64,000 nt of DNA from Brevibacillus thermoruber 423 (GTDB lineage Bacteria; Bacillota; Bacilli; Brevibacillales; Brevibacillaceae). Numbering within the stretch: position 1 is the first letter of the stretch; each line of letters starts with the position of its first letter. Positions 17,696 to 28,785 of this stretch are shown piece by piece. The translations under genes were made by a program, and so were the position numbers. The notes under the pieces were generated by a model, which did not search any database, was not told the DNA's origin, and worked only from the letters and a program-made list of their open reading frames with translations. The DNA lies in NCBI RefSeq assembly GCF_000454065.1, contig NZ_ATNE01000001.1:64501-128500 (forward strand). The letters are read 5' to 3'.

Positions 17696-18529
17696 ATGGA
17701 CAGGATCGGGTTTATCGGCACGGGCAGCATGGGCAGCATCCTGATCGAAGCCCTGCTCGCGGCCAAAGCCCTGTCTCCCGGCCAGATCATCGCGAGCAAT
17801 CGCACCCCCGCCAAAGCGGAATGGTTGGCCGAACGTCACCCCGGTCTGACCGTGGCGGCCAGCAACGCCGACGTGGCCCGCGATGCCCGAATGCTGCTGC
17901 TGTGCGTCAAACCGTTCGAATACAGGCAAGCCTTGGCACAGACGCTTCCGGCGCTCACACCGGAACACACCCTGCTTACGATCACCAGCCCCGTCAGTCT
18001 GAAGCAGTTGGAAACGCTCGTCCCCTGCGCCGTAGCCAGAGTGGTGCCCAGCATTACGAATGCCGCCTGCAGCGGCGTCAGCCTCTTCGAATTCGGGTCG
18101 AGAATCGACAGTGACACGCGGGAACGAATTCTGACCCTCTTCTCCCAGATCAGCCATCCGGTGGAAGTGGCGGAGCCGTTTTTGCGCATCGCGTCCGACA
18201 TCAGCAGCTGCGGCCCGGCCTTTCTCAGCTATATCCTGAGCCAGATGATCGAGGCCGCCGTCGAGAAAACCGGCATCTCCGCCGAAGCCGCCTCTTATCT
18301 GACGTCCCAGATGCTCATCGGAATGGCAGACCTGCTGAAACAGGAGATGTTTACGCTGTCTGCCCTGCAGGAGCGGGTGTGCGTGCCGGGCGGCATCACT
18401 GGCGAAGGGCTGATCCCCCTGCGCGAAGCCGTTCCCGGCCTGTTCCAGCAGGTGTTTGAACGGACGCACGCCAAATTTGCCGAAGATCGCGAGCACATGG
18501 CCCGCCATCTTGAGGCGCCGCCTGACTGA
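17696..18529 (+). CDS. comER: Late competence protein ComER (pyrroline-5-carboxylate reductase-like)
   Basis: This 277-residue protein has an N-terminal Rossmann nucleotide-binding motif (RIGFIGTGSMGSILIEALL) and the pyrroline-5-carboxylate reductase-like fold (VVPSITNAACSGVSLFEFG; CVPGGITGEGLIPLREAVP). ComER is not required for transformation in B. subtilis; later work in other Bacillus links it to sporulation and biofilm formation. ATG 17696 is best spaced from GGGAGG; an in-frame ATG two codons upstream (17690) is too close. It begins 65 bases after comEA and is probably co-transcribed with it. Confidence 0.9.
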   Translation: MDRIGFIGTGSMGSILIEALLAAKALSPGQIIASNRTPAKAEWLAERHPGLTVAASNADVARDARMLLLCVKPFEYRQALAQTLPALTPEHTLLTITSPVSLKQLETLVPCAVARVVPSITNAACSGVSLFEFGSRIDSDTRERILTLFSQISHPVEVAEPFLRIASDISSCGPAFLSYILSQMIEAAVEKTGISAEAASYLTSQMLIGMADLLKQEMFTLSALQERVCVPGGITGEGLIPLREAVPGLFQQVFERTHAKFAEDREHMARHLEAPPD

Positions 18530-18540
18530 CGCACCAAACC

Positions 18541-18571
18541 AAAAAGGCGCGTTCCCTGCCGGAACGCGCCT
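18541..18571. terminator. Terminator between comER and leuS
   Basis: An 11-bp perfect stem (18545-18555 / 18561-18571) has an A-run on its left, giving a good minus-strand terminator for leuS. The plus-strand tail CTTCT is weaker but may stop comER. Confidence 0.8.
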
Positions 18572-18666
18572 CTTCTGGTAGATGCGTTTGCCTCCTGTAT
18601 CTTCCGTGCTGCCTATTTGTCTTCCGTGCTTCCGCTGTGAAGCGTGCGGGAATGGATGCGTACCTG

Positions 18667-21084
<2,418 letters not shown>

Positions 21085-21094
21085 TGTGACGCAC

Positions 21095-21406
21095 TCCCAT
21101 CGTGAAAAGATAACGATAATAAGAAAACCTCCCGCCCCCGGCGCACGGCCGAAAGGGACGAGAGGATTCAGACGCTCCCGCGGTACCACCCTGATTGGCG
21201 AACGAATCGTTCACCCGCTTGATGTCCCTATCGCGGACGAGACGCTCCTCCTTACGCAGCCGGCGGAACCAGCCGGCCTTCGGGCGGAGTGCTTCGAGGC
21301 GAGTTCGGAAAGTCACGGGTTGACTCGCACCTGCCGTCAACTCTCTGATGCCGTGGTTGCCTTTCGTACTACTCCTCTTCAACGCATTCTCACGTTTGCG
21401 GTTGTA
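21095..21406 (-). promoter_or_regulatory. T-box riboswitch leader of leuS (specifier CUC, Leu)
   Basis: The minus-strand leader has the conserved T-box AGGGTGGTACCGCGGG (21178-21193). A terminator stem follows (5' arm 21155-21165, U-tract near 21119-21126). Stem I carries the GAACTCGCC specifier loop with CTC (Leu) at 21301-21303, and AGTA and AGAGAG elements precede it. Uncharged tRNA-Leu would pair with the specifier and the T-box and favour the antiterminator, switching leuS on during leucine starvation. The assignment to leucine fits the gene. Confidence 0.92.
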
Positions 21407-21411
21407 TTCCG

Positions 21412-21441
21412 ATTATAGACAATCCGTACCAACCGTGTCAA
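21412..21441 (-). promoter_or_regulatory. Consensus sigma-A promoter of leuS
   Basis: On the minus strand TTGACA (21436-21441) and TATAAT (21412-21417) are perfect hexamers separated by 18 bases. The -35 overlaps the last codons of yqeM. Confidence 0.88.
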
Positions 21442-22181
21442 CGCTCGGGTCGACGGGCGGCGAAAAACAGCCGTTCGCTGGTTTCGTGCGGCGGAAGGCC
21501 GGTGAAATCGGCCGTGATCTCCACCTCGTCAAACCCCGCGTCCGCCAGCCAGCGCATCATCTGAACCGGCTGGTACGCCCGCTGCCAGTGCTCCTCCTCC
21601 ACCCGCTGGTACAGCCCGTCCGGCTGGCGCAGGAAAAAGGTGAGCTGGTGCTCCACCTCCAGCCGAATCGGGTCGCAGAAACATTGCCAAATGTACGAAA
21701 CTTCGTCTTCGACCAGCGTAAACGTCTGATTGCCAAACACGTGGAGCATCTTGTAGGGGCTGTGAACGTCGAACAAGAACGTGCCGCCGGGATTCAGATG
21801 CTGATAGACACGGGCAAACGTCCGCTTGACGTCTTCCTCTTCCGTCAGATAGCTGAGCGAGTCGCACAGGGAAATGACGGCGTCGGCCGCGGGCAGATCC
21901 AGCTCCCGCATGTCCTGCTCCACCCAGGTGACCTGAACCTGCTCCCGCTTCATTTTATCGTAGGCCACCGCCAGCATTTCCGCCGAGAGGTCCACCCCCG
22001 TCACCCGGTAACCGCGCTTGGCGAGCGGAATGGCGATGCTGCCTGTTCCACAGCCAAGGTCGATCACCTGCCGGGGTTTTCCCCGCTTTTCCCAGACCCG
22101 CTCCAGCCAATCCAGCCATTGATCGTAGGGCGAATCGGCCATCAGCCTATCGTAGACGGCCGCCAAATGCGCGTACGCCAT
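21438..22181 (-). CDS. yqeM: Class I SAM-dependent methyltransferase YqeM
   Basis: A 247-residue methyltransferase with SAM-binding motif I QVIDLGCGTGSIAIPLA, motif II VTGVDLS and an acidic post-motif region VISLCDSLSYL. The substrate is unknown. It is the last gene of the yqeG operon, five bases after rsfS, in the same order as B. subtilis. Its 3' end overlaps the leuS -35 box. Confidence 0.88.
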   Translation of the reverse strand: MAYAHLAAVYDRLMADSPYDQWLDWLERVWEKRGKPRQVIDLGCGTGSIAIPLAKRGYRVTGVDLSAEMLAVAYDKMKREQVQVTWVEQDMRELDLPAADAVISLCDSLSYLTEEEDVKRTFARVYQHLNPGGTFLFDVHSPYKMLHVFGNQTFTLVEDEVSYIWQCFCDPIRLEVEHQLTFFLRQPDGLYQRVEEEHWQRAYQPVQMMRWLADAGFDEVEITADFTGLPPHETSERLFFAARRPER

Positions 22182-22186
22182 CGCCG

Positions 22187-22543
22187 TCAGCCCTGCTCTC
22201 CAAAGGAGACCGCCGGCGCGTCTCCCCAGAGCCGCTCCAGATTGTAAAACTCCCGTTCTTCGCGGTGGAACACGTGAATGACCACGTCTTCCAGGTCAAC
22301 CAGCACCCAGCGTCCCTCGTCCGCCCCCTCGATGCCGCGGACGTTGTAGCCGTGTTTGTGCGCCTGATCGCGAATCTCGTTGACAATCGCCTGAACCTGG
22401 CGCTCGTTGTTGCCGTGGCAGATCACGAAATAGTCGGCGATCACGGACTGTTTGCTGATGTCCAGAACGATCAGGTTTTCCGCCTTTTTCTCTTCCGCAG
22501 CTTTTACCACCAGGCGTGCCAGGTCTTCCACCGTTTTAACCAT
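22187..22543 (-). CDS. rsfS: Ribosomal silencing factor RsfS
   Basis: The 118-residue protein binds ribosomal protein uL14 and blocks subunit joining when nutrients run short. Family features are the N-terminal LARLVVKAAEEKKAENLIVL, DYFVICHGNNERQVQAI and the C-terminal DVVIHVFHREEREFYNLERL. The ATG at 22543 has AAGGAGGAG upstream and overlaps the yqeK stop as TGATG, indicating translational coupling. Confidence 0.95.
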   Translation of the reverse strand: MVKTVEDLARLVVKAAEEKKAENLIVLDISKQSVIADYFVICHGNNERQVQAIVNEIRDQAHKHGYNVRGIEGADEGRWVLVDLEDVVIHVFHREEREFYNLERLWGDAPAVSFGEQG

Positions 22544-23133
22544 CAAACTCCTCCTTGTGCATCCCTGCGGGATACGAGATCGTTGTATGCCAAGAGCGTC
22601 AACGGATACACCGTTTTCCGCCTGTCGATCAAATGCTGGATCGTGCCCCCGAGCGCGCACGCCAGCGCCTCGTCCAGATCCTGCTCGGCCAGGGCGCGAA
22701 TCATCTCCACCCCGGGGAAATCCCGGTTCGGTTCTATATAGTCTGCCACACAGACCACCTTTTCTAACAGGCTCATCCCCGGACGGCCGGTCGTGTGGTA
22801 GCGGACGGCCTGCAGAATCTCCGGATCGGTCACGCCGAGCTCCGTCTGGATGACGATGGCACCGGCAAACGCGTGCCACAGCTCTTTTTCCCCCTCCAGA
22901 AGCTCGCGCGGCATGTCGTGGCGGACGAGAATGTCGCGCATTTGCTCCACCGGCCAGCACTTGCAGTAGTCGTGCAGGTAGCCGGCCAGCTCCGCCTTGT
23001 CCGGATCGGCGCCGAAGCGCTCCGCCAGCCGTCTCGCCGACTCCGCCACTCCCAGGGTGTGGCGGTACCGCTTGTCATGCATTTGGGCGCGCACCTTCGC
23101 GAGCAGCGCCTCCCGATCAATCGCTCCGTTCAT
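22543..23133 (-). CDS. yqeK: HD-domain hydrolase YqeK (Ap4A hydrolase type)
   Basis: A 196-residue HD phosphohydrolase. Metal ligands are visible in RYRHTLGVAESA, GYLHDYCK (the HD pair), ELWHAFAGA and VADYIEPNRDF. YqeK family members cleave diadenosine tetraphosphate symmetrically. It overlaps nadD by 17 bases, and in many Firmicutes the two genes are linked or fused. Confidence 0.93.
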   Translation of the reverse strand: MNGAIDREALLAKVRAQMHDKRYRHTLGVAESARRLAERFGADPDKAELAGYLHDYCKCWPVEQMRDILVRHDMPRELLEGEKELWHAFAGAIVIQTELGVTDPEILQAVRYHTTGRPGMSLLEKVVCVADYIEPNRDFPGVEMIRALAEQDLDEALACALGGTIQHLIDRRKTVYPLTLLAYNDLVSRRDAQGGV

Positions 23134-23713
23134 ATAACCCGTGCTCCTTTATATAACGCTCTACGGCCGGCGGGACCAGGTAGCGGATGCTCCTGCCCGC
23201 GGCCGCTTTTTTCCGGATCAGCGAGGACGAGATGTCCCAGGCCGGCATCTCCACGAAGCTGACGTACGCTTCGTGCGCCCGACGGTCCAGCCGTGTCCCC
23301 GGCCGCGCCAGCCCGATAAACCGGACCAGCCGGATCAGCTCGGCAAAACGGTACCACTTGGGCAGGAGCTCCACCATGTCGGCCCCGATGATAAACGAAA
23401 AGCGGCAGTCCGGATACGCGGACACCAATTGGCGCATCGTGTCGTAGGTGTAGGACGGCCCCTCCCGCCGCAGTTCCACGTCGGTCACGCGAAATGCCGG
23501 ATGGTCCGCGACAGCCAGTTCCACCATGCGCAGCCGGTGTTCCGCCGGCGTGATGCCCGATCTCGTCTTGTGCGGCGGTATCCGGGCCGGCATGAACCAG
23601 ACTTCGTCCAGCCCCATCTGTTCCCGGGCCTGCTCCGCGGCGAGGAGATGGCCGCAGTGAATCGGGTCAAACGTGCCGCCCATGATGCCGATCTGCTTTT
23701 CCCGCTGTTCCAT
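23117..23713 (-). CDS. nadD: Nicotinate-nucleotide adenylyltransferase
   Basis: NadD joins ATP and nicotinate mononucleotide to make deamido-NAD. The 198-residue protein has the nucleotidylyltransferase motif GIMGGTFDPIHCGHLLAAE with the (H/T)xGH site, and ends with SSSLIRKKAAAGRSIRYLVP, the ISSTxIR motif of the family with Ser in place of Thr. It is in the middle of the yqeG operon, four bases after yhbY. Confidence 0.96.
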   Translation of the reverse strand: MEQREKQIGIMGGTFDPIHCGHLLAAEQAREQMGLDEVWFMPARIPPHKTRSGITPAEHRLRMVELAVADHPAFRVTDVELRREGPSYTYDTMRQLVSAYPDCRFSFIIGADMVELLPKWYRFAELIRLVRFIGLARPGTRLDRRAHEAYVSFVEMPAWDISSSLIRKKAAAGRSIRYLVPPAVERYIKEHGLYERSD

Positions 23714-23716
23714 GGC

Positions 23717-24007
23717 TTACGGCAGCTCGATCGTCTTGTTTTCCCGGGACTCCTTGTAAAGCACGACGGTATGGCCGATGAGCTGCACCAGTTCGGCCTC
23801 CGCTCCCGCCGCCAGGGCTTCCGCCACCTCGTGTTTGTCATCCAGATTGTTCTGCAGGATGGACACCTTGATCAGTTCCCGCGCTTCCAGCGCCTCTTTG
23901 ATCTGCGTAATCATGTTGTCGTTGACGCCGCCTTTTCCCACCTGAAAAATCGGGGTGAGATGATGGGCCTGCGCCCGCAAAAAACGCTTCTGCTTGCCGG
24001 TGAGCAT
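23717..24007 (-). CDS. yhbY: YhbY-family RNA-binding protein
   Basis: A 96-residue CRM-domain protein that associates with pre-50S ribosomal particles. The hallmark is MLTGKQKRFLRAQAHHL and the GKGG loop FQVGKGGVNDNMITQI. I use the ATG at 24007 because GAAGGAGG is seven bases away; an ATG two codons earlier would touch that site. B. subtilis name yqeI. Confidence 0.93.
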   Translation of the reverse strand: MLTGKQKRFLRAQAHHLTPIFQVGKGGVNDNMITQIKEALEARELIKVSILQNNLDDKHEVAEALAAGAEAELVQLIGHTVVLYKESRENKTIELP

Positions 24008-24036
24008 CGGCATGCCTCCTTCTCTGACGTCTATCG

Positions 24037-24891
24037 TCATGAACTAGTCTTCGTAAGCTGCTGCAAAACAATGTCCCGCATCGTCTCGGCGGGCGCCGCC
24101 TGCCCCGTCCACAGTTCAAACGCGAGCGCTCCCTGGTTGACGAACATGCCCACGCCGGAATGGACGCGTGCACCGCACGCGCGCGCCTCTTTCAGCAGAC
24201 GGGTCTCCAGCGGGTTGTAAATCAGATCGCTGACGATCAGACCGGGGTGCAGCCATTCCGCCTGCACCGGCATCTCGTCCACCTGCGGGTGCATGCCGAT
24301 CGACGTGGTGTTGATCAGCAGCGTGGCGTCGGCAATCGCCGCTTTTCCGTCCGCCGGATCGATCACCGAGGTGGGCACGATCGTTCCCACGTGTTCCGCC
24401 AGGAGCGCCGCTCGTTCCCGCGAGCGGTTGATGATCCGGATCTCGCGAACGCCCTGTTCGGCCAGGGTGAAGGCGACGGCGCGGGCCGCTCCCCCGGCCC
24501 CCATCATGGTGACAACCTGCTCGCGCAAGTCAATCCCCGTCTCCTCCACCAGGGAACGGACGTAGCCCGTGCCGTCGGTGTTGTAGCCGATCAGGCGGCC
24601 GTCCCGGTTGACGACAGTGTTCACCGCGCCGATCCGCTGGGCCAGGGGATCGATCTCGTCCAGCATCGGCATGATCGCCACCTTGTGGGGAATGGTCACG
24701 TTGACCCCTTTGATCCCCAGCGCGCGAATGCCGGCCACCGCTTCCTCCAAGCGCTCCGGTTCCACATCAAAAGCGGCGTAGGCAAAATTCAGCCCCTTTT
24801 CGGAAAAGGCGGCGTTGTGCATCAGCGGCGATTGCGAATGCGAAACCGGATGGCCCAACAGGCCAACCAACTGTGTTTTGCTCGTGATCAT
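24037..24891 (-). CDS. aroE: Shikimate dehydrogenase
   Basis: AroE reduces 3-dehydroshikimate with NADPH in aromatic amino acid synthesis. The 284-residue protein has the substrate-binding [16 protein letters not shown], the catalytic Lys in [25 protein letters not shown] and the NADP loop [13 protein letters not shown] followed by [16 protein letters not shown] ribosome-binding site precedes the ATG. Confidence 0.96.
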   Translation of the reverse strand: MITSKTQLVGLLGHPVSHSQSPLMHNAAFSEKGLNFAYAAFDVEPERLEEAVAGIRALGIKGVNVTIPHKVAIMPMLDEIDPLAQRIGAVNTVVNRDGRLIGYNTDGTGYVRSLVEETGIDLREQVVTMMGAGGAARAVAFTLAEQGVREIRIINRSRERAALLAEHVGTIVPTSVIDPADGKAAIADATLLINTTSIGMHPQVDEMPVQAEWLHPGLIVSDLIYNPLETRLLKEARACGARVHSGVGMFVNQGALAFELWTGQAAPAETMRDIVLQQLTKTSS

Positions 24892-24967
24892 GCGGATCTC
24901 CTTCCCCTCTGCTGCTCTTTCTGTAGCATATGACAGGGCAGGCGGCAGGCGAAAAACCGCCGCCGCT

Positions 24968-26101
24968 TCAAATCAGGCCTTTTCTCATCCCGACGCTGAC
25001 GCCCTTGGGCGCGTGCACGACGACGTGCGCCTCGTGCTTGCCCCGCAGGCTGACCCAGCCCAATCCGGAAATGACGATGTCCGTCGCGCCCGCAGGCGGG
25101 ATCTTGAACGTATGCTTGACAAAGGGGGGCAGCGCCTGGGCCGCCTCCGCTCCCGTGGGCGGAGCAAGCAGTTCCCCGTGGTGCTTGGCCATGACCTCGT
25201 CGGCATTCTCCAGCTTGGTGCGGTGAATGTACAGGTTGTTGGCCACGTAGACGACGAACGGCTGGTGCTGGCCGCGGACAAAATCGATGCGGGCCAGTCC
25301 TCCCAAAAACAGCGTCTGTCTGTCGTTCAACTGGTAGACCTTGGGGTTGATCCGCGCCGTGGGCGTAATCCTGCGCAGGTCCTGCGGCGACACCATGTGG
25401 CCGATCTGGTCGCGGTTGATGATCCCGGGCGTGTCGTAGATGGAGCGGCCGTCTTCCAGCGGAATTTCGATCTTGTCCAGCGTCGTGCCGGGGAACGGTG
25501 ACGTGGTGATTTCCAAGTCGGCCGAACCGTAGTCGTGCAGAATGCGGTTGATCAAGGTCGACTTGCCGACGTTGGTGACCCCGACGATGTAGACGTCCCG
25601 CCCGCGCCGCAACTCGCCGATCCGCGCCAGGAGCTCGTCGATGTTGACACCTTTTTGCGCGCTGACCAGGATGACGTCCGCCGGGCGCAGTCCGCGCTCT
25701 TTCGCCTCGTGCTGCATCCAGTTGCGGACGCGGTTCAGGTTGATGTTTTTGGGCAGCAGATCCACCTTGTTGCCGACCAGCAAAATGGGGTTCTTGCCGA
25801 CAAAACGGGGCAGGCCCCTCAGCCACGACCCCTGGAAGTCGAAGATGTCGACCACCATCACCACAAGGCTGTCGGTCGCGCCGATGCCGTGCAGAATCCG
25901 CAAGAAGTCGTCGTCCTCCATGCTGACCGGCGCCACTTCATTGTAGTGCTTGATCCGGAAACAGCGCTGGCAGATGACGGTTTCCCGGGCGAGGGCCGAC
26001 GCCGGCGCGTACCCCGGCCGTTTCGGGTCCTCCGTCTGAATGGCCACGCCGCAGCCTGCGCACGTCCCCGGCGTTTGTTCGTTCACGATTTTGTCTTCCA
26101 C
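24968..26101 (-). CDS. yqeH: Ribosome biogenesis GTPase YqeH
   Basis: YqeH is a circularly permuted GTPase needed for 30S assembly. The 377-residue protein begins with a zinc finger (CAGCGVAIQ ... [15 protein letters not shown]). The GTPase motifs then come in permuted order: G4 [12 protein letters not shown]5 VSAQKG, G1 [15 protein letters not shown]2 in the TTSPFPGTT loop and G3 DTPGI. The start is the GTG at 26101, well spaced from GGAAAGGA. It overlaps the end of yqeG by 19 bases. Confidence 0.95.
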   Translation of the reverse strand: MEDKIVNEQTPGTCAGCGVAIQTEDPKRPGYAPASALARETVICQRCFRIKHYNEVAPVSMEDDDFLRILHGIGATDSLVVMVVDIFDFQGSWLRGLPRFVGKNPILLVGNKVDLLPKNINLNRVRNWMQHEAKERGLRPADVILVSAQKGVNIDELLARIGELRRGRDVYIVGVTNVGKSTLINRILHDYGSADLEITTSPFPGTTLDKIEIPLEDGRSIYDTPGIINRDQIGHMVSPQDLRRITPTARINPKVYQLNDRQTLFLGGLARIDFVRGQHQPFVVYVANNLYIHRTKLENADEVMAKHHGELLAPPTGAEAAQALPPFVKHTFKIPPAGATDIVISGLGWVSLRGKHEAHVVVHAPKGVSVGMRKGLI

Positions 26102-26607
26102 GTAATCATTCCTTTCCTGCGCATCCAGTATAACGCCACCCGTTCCATCCGGCGGTTGATCCGCGTCCAAAACCCGTCCGTCTCGGCAACGGGGACGACG
26201 AGGATGGTATGAAACCCGAGCCGGTTGCCTCCCAGCACGTCGGTAAACAACTGGTCGCCAATCACAACCGTCTCCGCGATCGTCACGTTCATGTCCCGGA
26301 CCGCCTGCAAAAAGGCGCGGCGGGACGGCTTGCGCGCCGCGCAGATGAACCGGACCCCCAACGGGGCGCAGAAGCGGTCCACCCTGTCCTGATTGTTGTT
26401 GGACACGACCGTCACCTGGATGCCTGCCTCATTCAGCCGTTTCAGCCAGGCTTCCACCTCGGGGGTGGCGTGCGGCCTGTCCCACTCCACCAGGGTGTTG
26501 TCCAGGTCGGTAATGACCGCGCGTATGTGTCTTTTCCGCAGTTGATCTATGTCAATATGATGGATGGACTCCACAAACTGGTCCGGCATCAGCTTCTCCA
26601 GAAACAC
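26083..26607 (-). CDS. yqeG: YqeG-family HAD phosphatase
   Basis: A 174-residue HAD-superfamily IIIA phosphatase: motif I VITDLDNTLVEWD, motif II VVSNNNQDR, Lys in CAARKPSRRAF and motif IV VIGDQLFTDVLGGNRLG. The family includes phosphatidylglycerophosphatase-like enzymes; the substrate here is unproven. The start is the GTG at 26607 with GGAGGTG four bases before. It heads the eight-gene operon ending with yqeM. Confidence 0.93.
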   Translation of the reverse strand: MFLEKLMPDQFVESIHHIDIDQLRKRHIRAVITDLDNTLVEWDRPHATPEVEAWLKRLNEAGIQVTVVSNNNQDRVDRFCAPLGVRFICAARKPSRRAFLQAVRDMNVTIAETVVIGDQLFTDVLGGNRLGFHTILVVPVAETDGFWTRINRRMERVALYWMRRKGMITWKTKS

Positions 26608-26653
26608 GGGGCACCTCCAACACGGCCTGACGAGAACCGCGATTTCGGCACCT

Positions 26654-26683
26654 ACTATACCACACTCCGCCACCGGCTTGCAA
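26654..26683 (-). promoter_or_regulatory. Promoter of the yqeG-yqeM operon
   Basis: TTGCAA (26678-26683) and TATAGT (26654-26659) on the minus strand are 18 bases apart with a TG-containing extended -10. They lie about 47 bases before the yqeG start. Confidence 0.7.
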
Positions 26684-26728
26684 AAGTTTCAATCCGCGTC
26701 CGAAAACAATCTGCGAGGCAGCGCGGCG

Positions 26729-27838
26729 TCACCGCCCAAGACGGTGATTTCCCGTTTCTACTTCCACCGCTTCCTCCATGCTCTTCCATGAAAACAGCGT
26801 CAACTGCTCGTACCGCTGTTCCGCCGGCGGCGCAAAGTTGGAGAAACCGACGCCGACGAGGCGCACCCCCGGGGAGTAGTCGAACGCGTCCAGCAGCTCT
26901 TCCAGCAGTTCGGCCCAGTTTGCGCCGGGGGCGGCCTTGCGCTGTTTGGTCCTGAGGGTGAAGTCGGCGTATTTGATTTTCAGCGTCAGGGTTTGCGGGA
27001 CGACTCCCTCCCACCTCACATCCTGCTCCGCCTCCGCCAGCAGGGCAGCGGCCACGGGAGCGACCGCCTCGCGGTCGTGCAGGTCAAACGGCAGCGTCGT
27101 CTCGCGGCTCAGCGATTTGGGAGCCCGCTCCGTCACGATTTCCCGGTCGTCCACGCCCCGGGCCCGGTAGTACAGCGCCTGCCCGAACTTGCCGAACAAC
27201 TGCACCACTTCGTCCAGGGAAAGCCGCCAAAAGTCTTCCACGGTGTGAATGCCCTTTTTCGCCAGCAGCTCCTGCGATTTTTTGCCCACTCCGTGCAGCG
27301 TCCCGACGGGCAGCGGCCGCAGCACCTCCAGCGCCTGATCCGGCCGGATGACGACAAAGGCGTCCGGCTTTTTCAAATCGCTGGCGATCTTGGCGAGGGA
27401 CATGTTGTAGGAGAGGCCGACGCTGCAGGTCAACCCGGTTTCACTCTGAATCCGCCGCTTGATCTCCCGGGCGACGGGAACGGCGTTGTCGTAGCCGGAG
27501 ACGTCCAGGTACGCCTCATCCAGTCCCACGGTTTGATAGCGATCCGTATAGGCGGCAAACACCTCGCGGATCTCCGCCGATTTTTCCGCGTAGCGCTCGT
27601 AGCGAACCGGCAGAAACACGCCGTGCGGACATTTTTTGCGGGCCAGCGCCATCGGCATCGCGGACCGCACCCCGTATTTTCGCGCTTCATAGCTGCAGGT
27701 GGACACCACGCCGCGGTTTCCCGTGCCGCCGACGATCACCGGCCGGCCGCGCAGTTCCGGGTGATCCAACTGTTCCACACTGGCAAAAAACGCGTCAATG
27801 TCCAGATGCAGGATCTTCTTCACGGGAGATACCACCAA
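26729..27838 (-). CDS. dinB: DNA polymerase IV (Y-family)
   Basis: A translesion polymerase of 369 residues. Catalytic carboxylates are in HLDIDAFFASVEQ and GLDEAYLDVSG. The steric-gate region, the helix-hairpin-helix PVGTLHGVGKKSQELL and a little-finger domain follow. The C-terminus lacks an obvious QLxLF clamp motif, although YEQLTLFSW near the end could serve. The start is TTG at 27838 by frame; GTG at 27823 is an alternative. A LexA-like box overlaps the start region. Confidence 0.92.
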   Translation of the reverse strand: MVVSPVKKILHLDIDAFFASVEQLDHPELRGRPVIVGGTGNRGVVSTCSYEARKYGVRSAMPMALARKKCPHGVFLPVRYERYAEKSAEIREVFAAYTDRYQTVGLDEAYLDVSGYDNAVPVAREIKRRIQSETGLTCSVGLSYNMSLAKIASDLKKPDAFVVIRPDQALEVLRPLPVGTLHGVGKKSQELLAKKGIHTVEDFWRLSLDEVVQLFGKFGQALYYRARGVDDREIVTERAPKSLSRETTLPFDLHDREAVAPVAAALLAEAEQDVRWEGVVPQTLTLKIKYADFTLRTKQRKAAPGANWAELLEELLDAFDYSPGVRLVGVGFSNFAPPAEQRYEQLTLFSWKSMEEAVEVETGNHRLGR

Positions 27839-27849
27839 ACATACATTCT
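27836..27849 (-). promoter_or_regulatory. Possible LexA (SOS) box at dinB
   Basis: On the minus strand AGAATGTATGTTTG matches the Bacillus SOS box CGAACATATGTTCG at 9-10 of 14 positions and keeps the GAAN/GTT core. It overlaps the proposed start, where LexA would block expression. Confidence 0.4.
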
Positions 27850-27954
27850 CATACCGCTATTATCGTCCTTTTTCCAGCCGGATGCAAGATACAGCCGCCT
27901 GCCGCGGACGGATGCCTGCGCTGTGCGAGCCGCCTTTCCCCCGCCGCTTTGACG

Positions 27955-27990
27955 AAAAAACCGCCCTTCCCGGGGGAAGAGCGGTTTGCG
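27955..27990 (-). terminator. Terminator after the C26 amidotransferase gene
   Basis: AAACCGC/GCGGTTT (27958-27964 / 27981-27987) with an inner CTTCCC/GGGAAG stem is followed on the minus strand by TTTTTT. It lies about 48 bases beyond the stop of the gene at 28035. Confidence 0.78.
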
Positions 27991-28034
27991 TTTTTGTTTT
28001 TCTATCTTCCGCAATGCCTGCAGCGGCTGACGCC

Positions 28035-28769
28035 TTACCGGGCCAGCGCCTTCACCTGACGCGCCTTGTTGACGAACGCTTCCGCCAGCTTCAGCATCGT
28101 GTCGTCGTGCGCCCACATGCGCTCCGGATGCCACTGCACGCCCACGTGCAGCCCGTCGAGGCTTTCAATCGCCTCAATCACCCCGTCAGCGGCCACCCCT
28201 GTCACCTTGAAACCGGGGGCCACGTCTTTCACCGCCTGATGATGCGACGTATTGACGAGGATTTCCGTCTTGCCCAATGCTTCCGCCACAAACCCCGGCT
28301 GAAGCGTGACCTTGTGTGCTCCGTATTGGCGCGAACCTTTTTGCGCGTGTTGAAAGGCACCCGGCACCTGGCTCGGGATGTCCTGGATCAATGTGCCGCC
28401 GCACGCCACGTTCAGGATCTGCATGCCGCGGCAGATGCCGAGAATCGGCTTCTTCAGCTCCAGAGCCAGTTTGATCACCGCCAGCTCCGCCAGGTCCCGT
28501 TCGTACTCCACTTCCCCCAGCCCCTGCAGCGGCTCTTCGCCGTACAGATGGGGGGCGGGATCGTCTCCGCCGGTGAGGATCAGGCCGTCCAGCGATTCCA
28601 CCATCGCGCGGAACGGCGCGTCCGGGACCGTCATCAGCGGCAGGATGAACGGAATCCCGCCTGTGCGGGCCACCCCGTCCACATAGCCGGAACCCACGTA
28701 GAAGAACTGGTCGAGGTTGTTGTTGGGAAAGTACATTTTGGTACACGCTACGCCAATGATCGGACGCAC
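28035..28769 (-). CDS. Class I glutamine amidotransferase-like hydrolase (peptidase C26, PuuD-like)
   Basis: A 244-residue hydrolase of the gamma-glutamyl-gamma-aminobutyrate hydrolase family. The nucleophile is Cys113 in GICRGMQILN; the His-Glu pair is in VQWHPERM; the oxyanion region is LILTGGDDPAPHLYGEEP. In the PuuD pathway such enzymes release GABA from gamma-glutamyl-GABA, but no putrescine genes are nearby, so the substrate is open. The start is GTG 28769 with AAGGAG upstream. It follows the peptide-binding lipoprotein gene by 16 bases, so both may share a transcript. Confidence 0.9.
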   Translation of the reverse strand: MRPIIGVACTKMYFPNNNLDQFFYVGSGYVDGVARTGGIPFILPLMTVPDAPFRAMVESLDGLILTGGDDPAPHLYGEEPLQGLGEVEYERDLAELAVIKLALELKKPILGICRGMQILNVACGGTLIQDIPSQVPGAFQHAQKGSRQYGAHKVTLQPGFVAEALGKTEILVNTSHHQAVKDVAPGFKVTGVAADGVIEAIESLDGLHVGVQWHPERMWAHDDTMLKLAEAFVNKARQVKALAR

Positions 28770-28785
28770 GAGCGGTCACTCCTTG

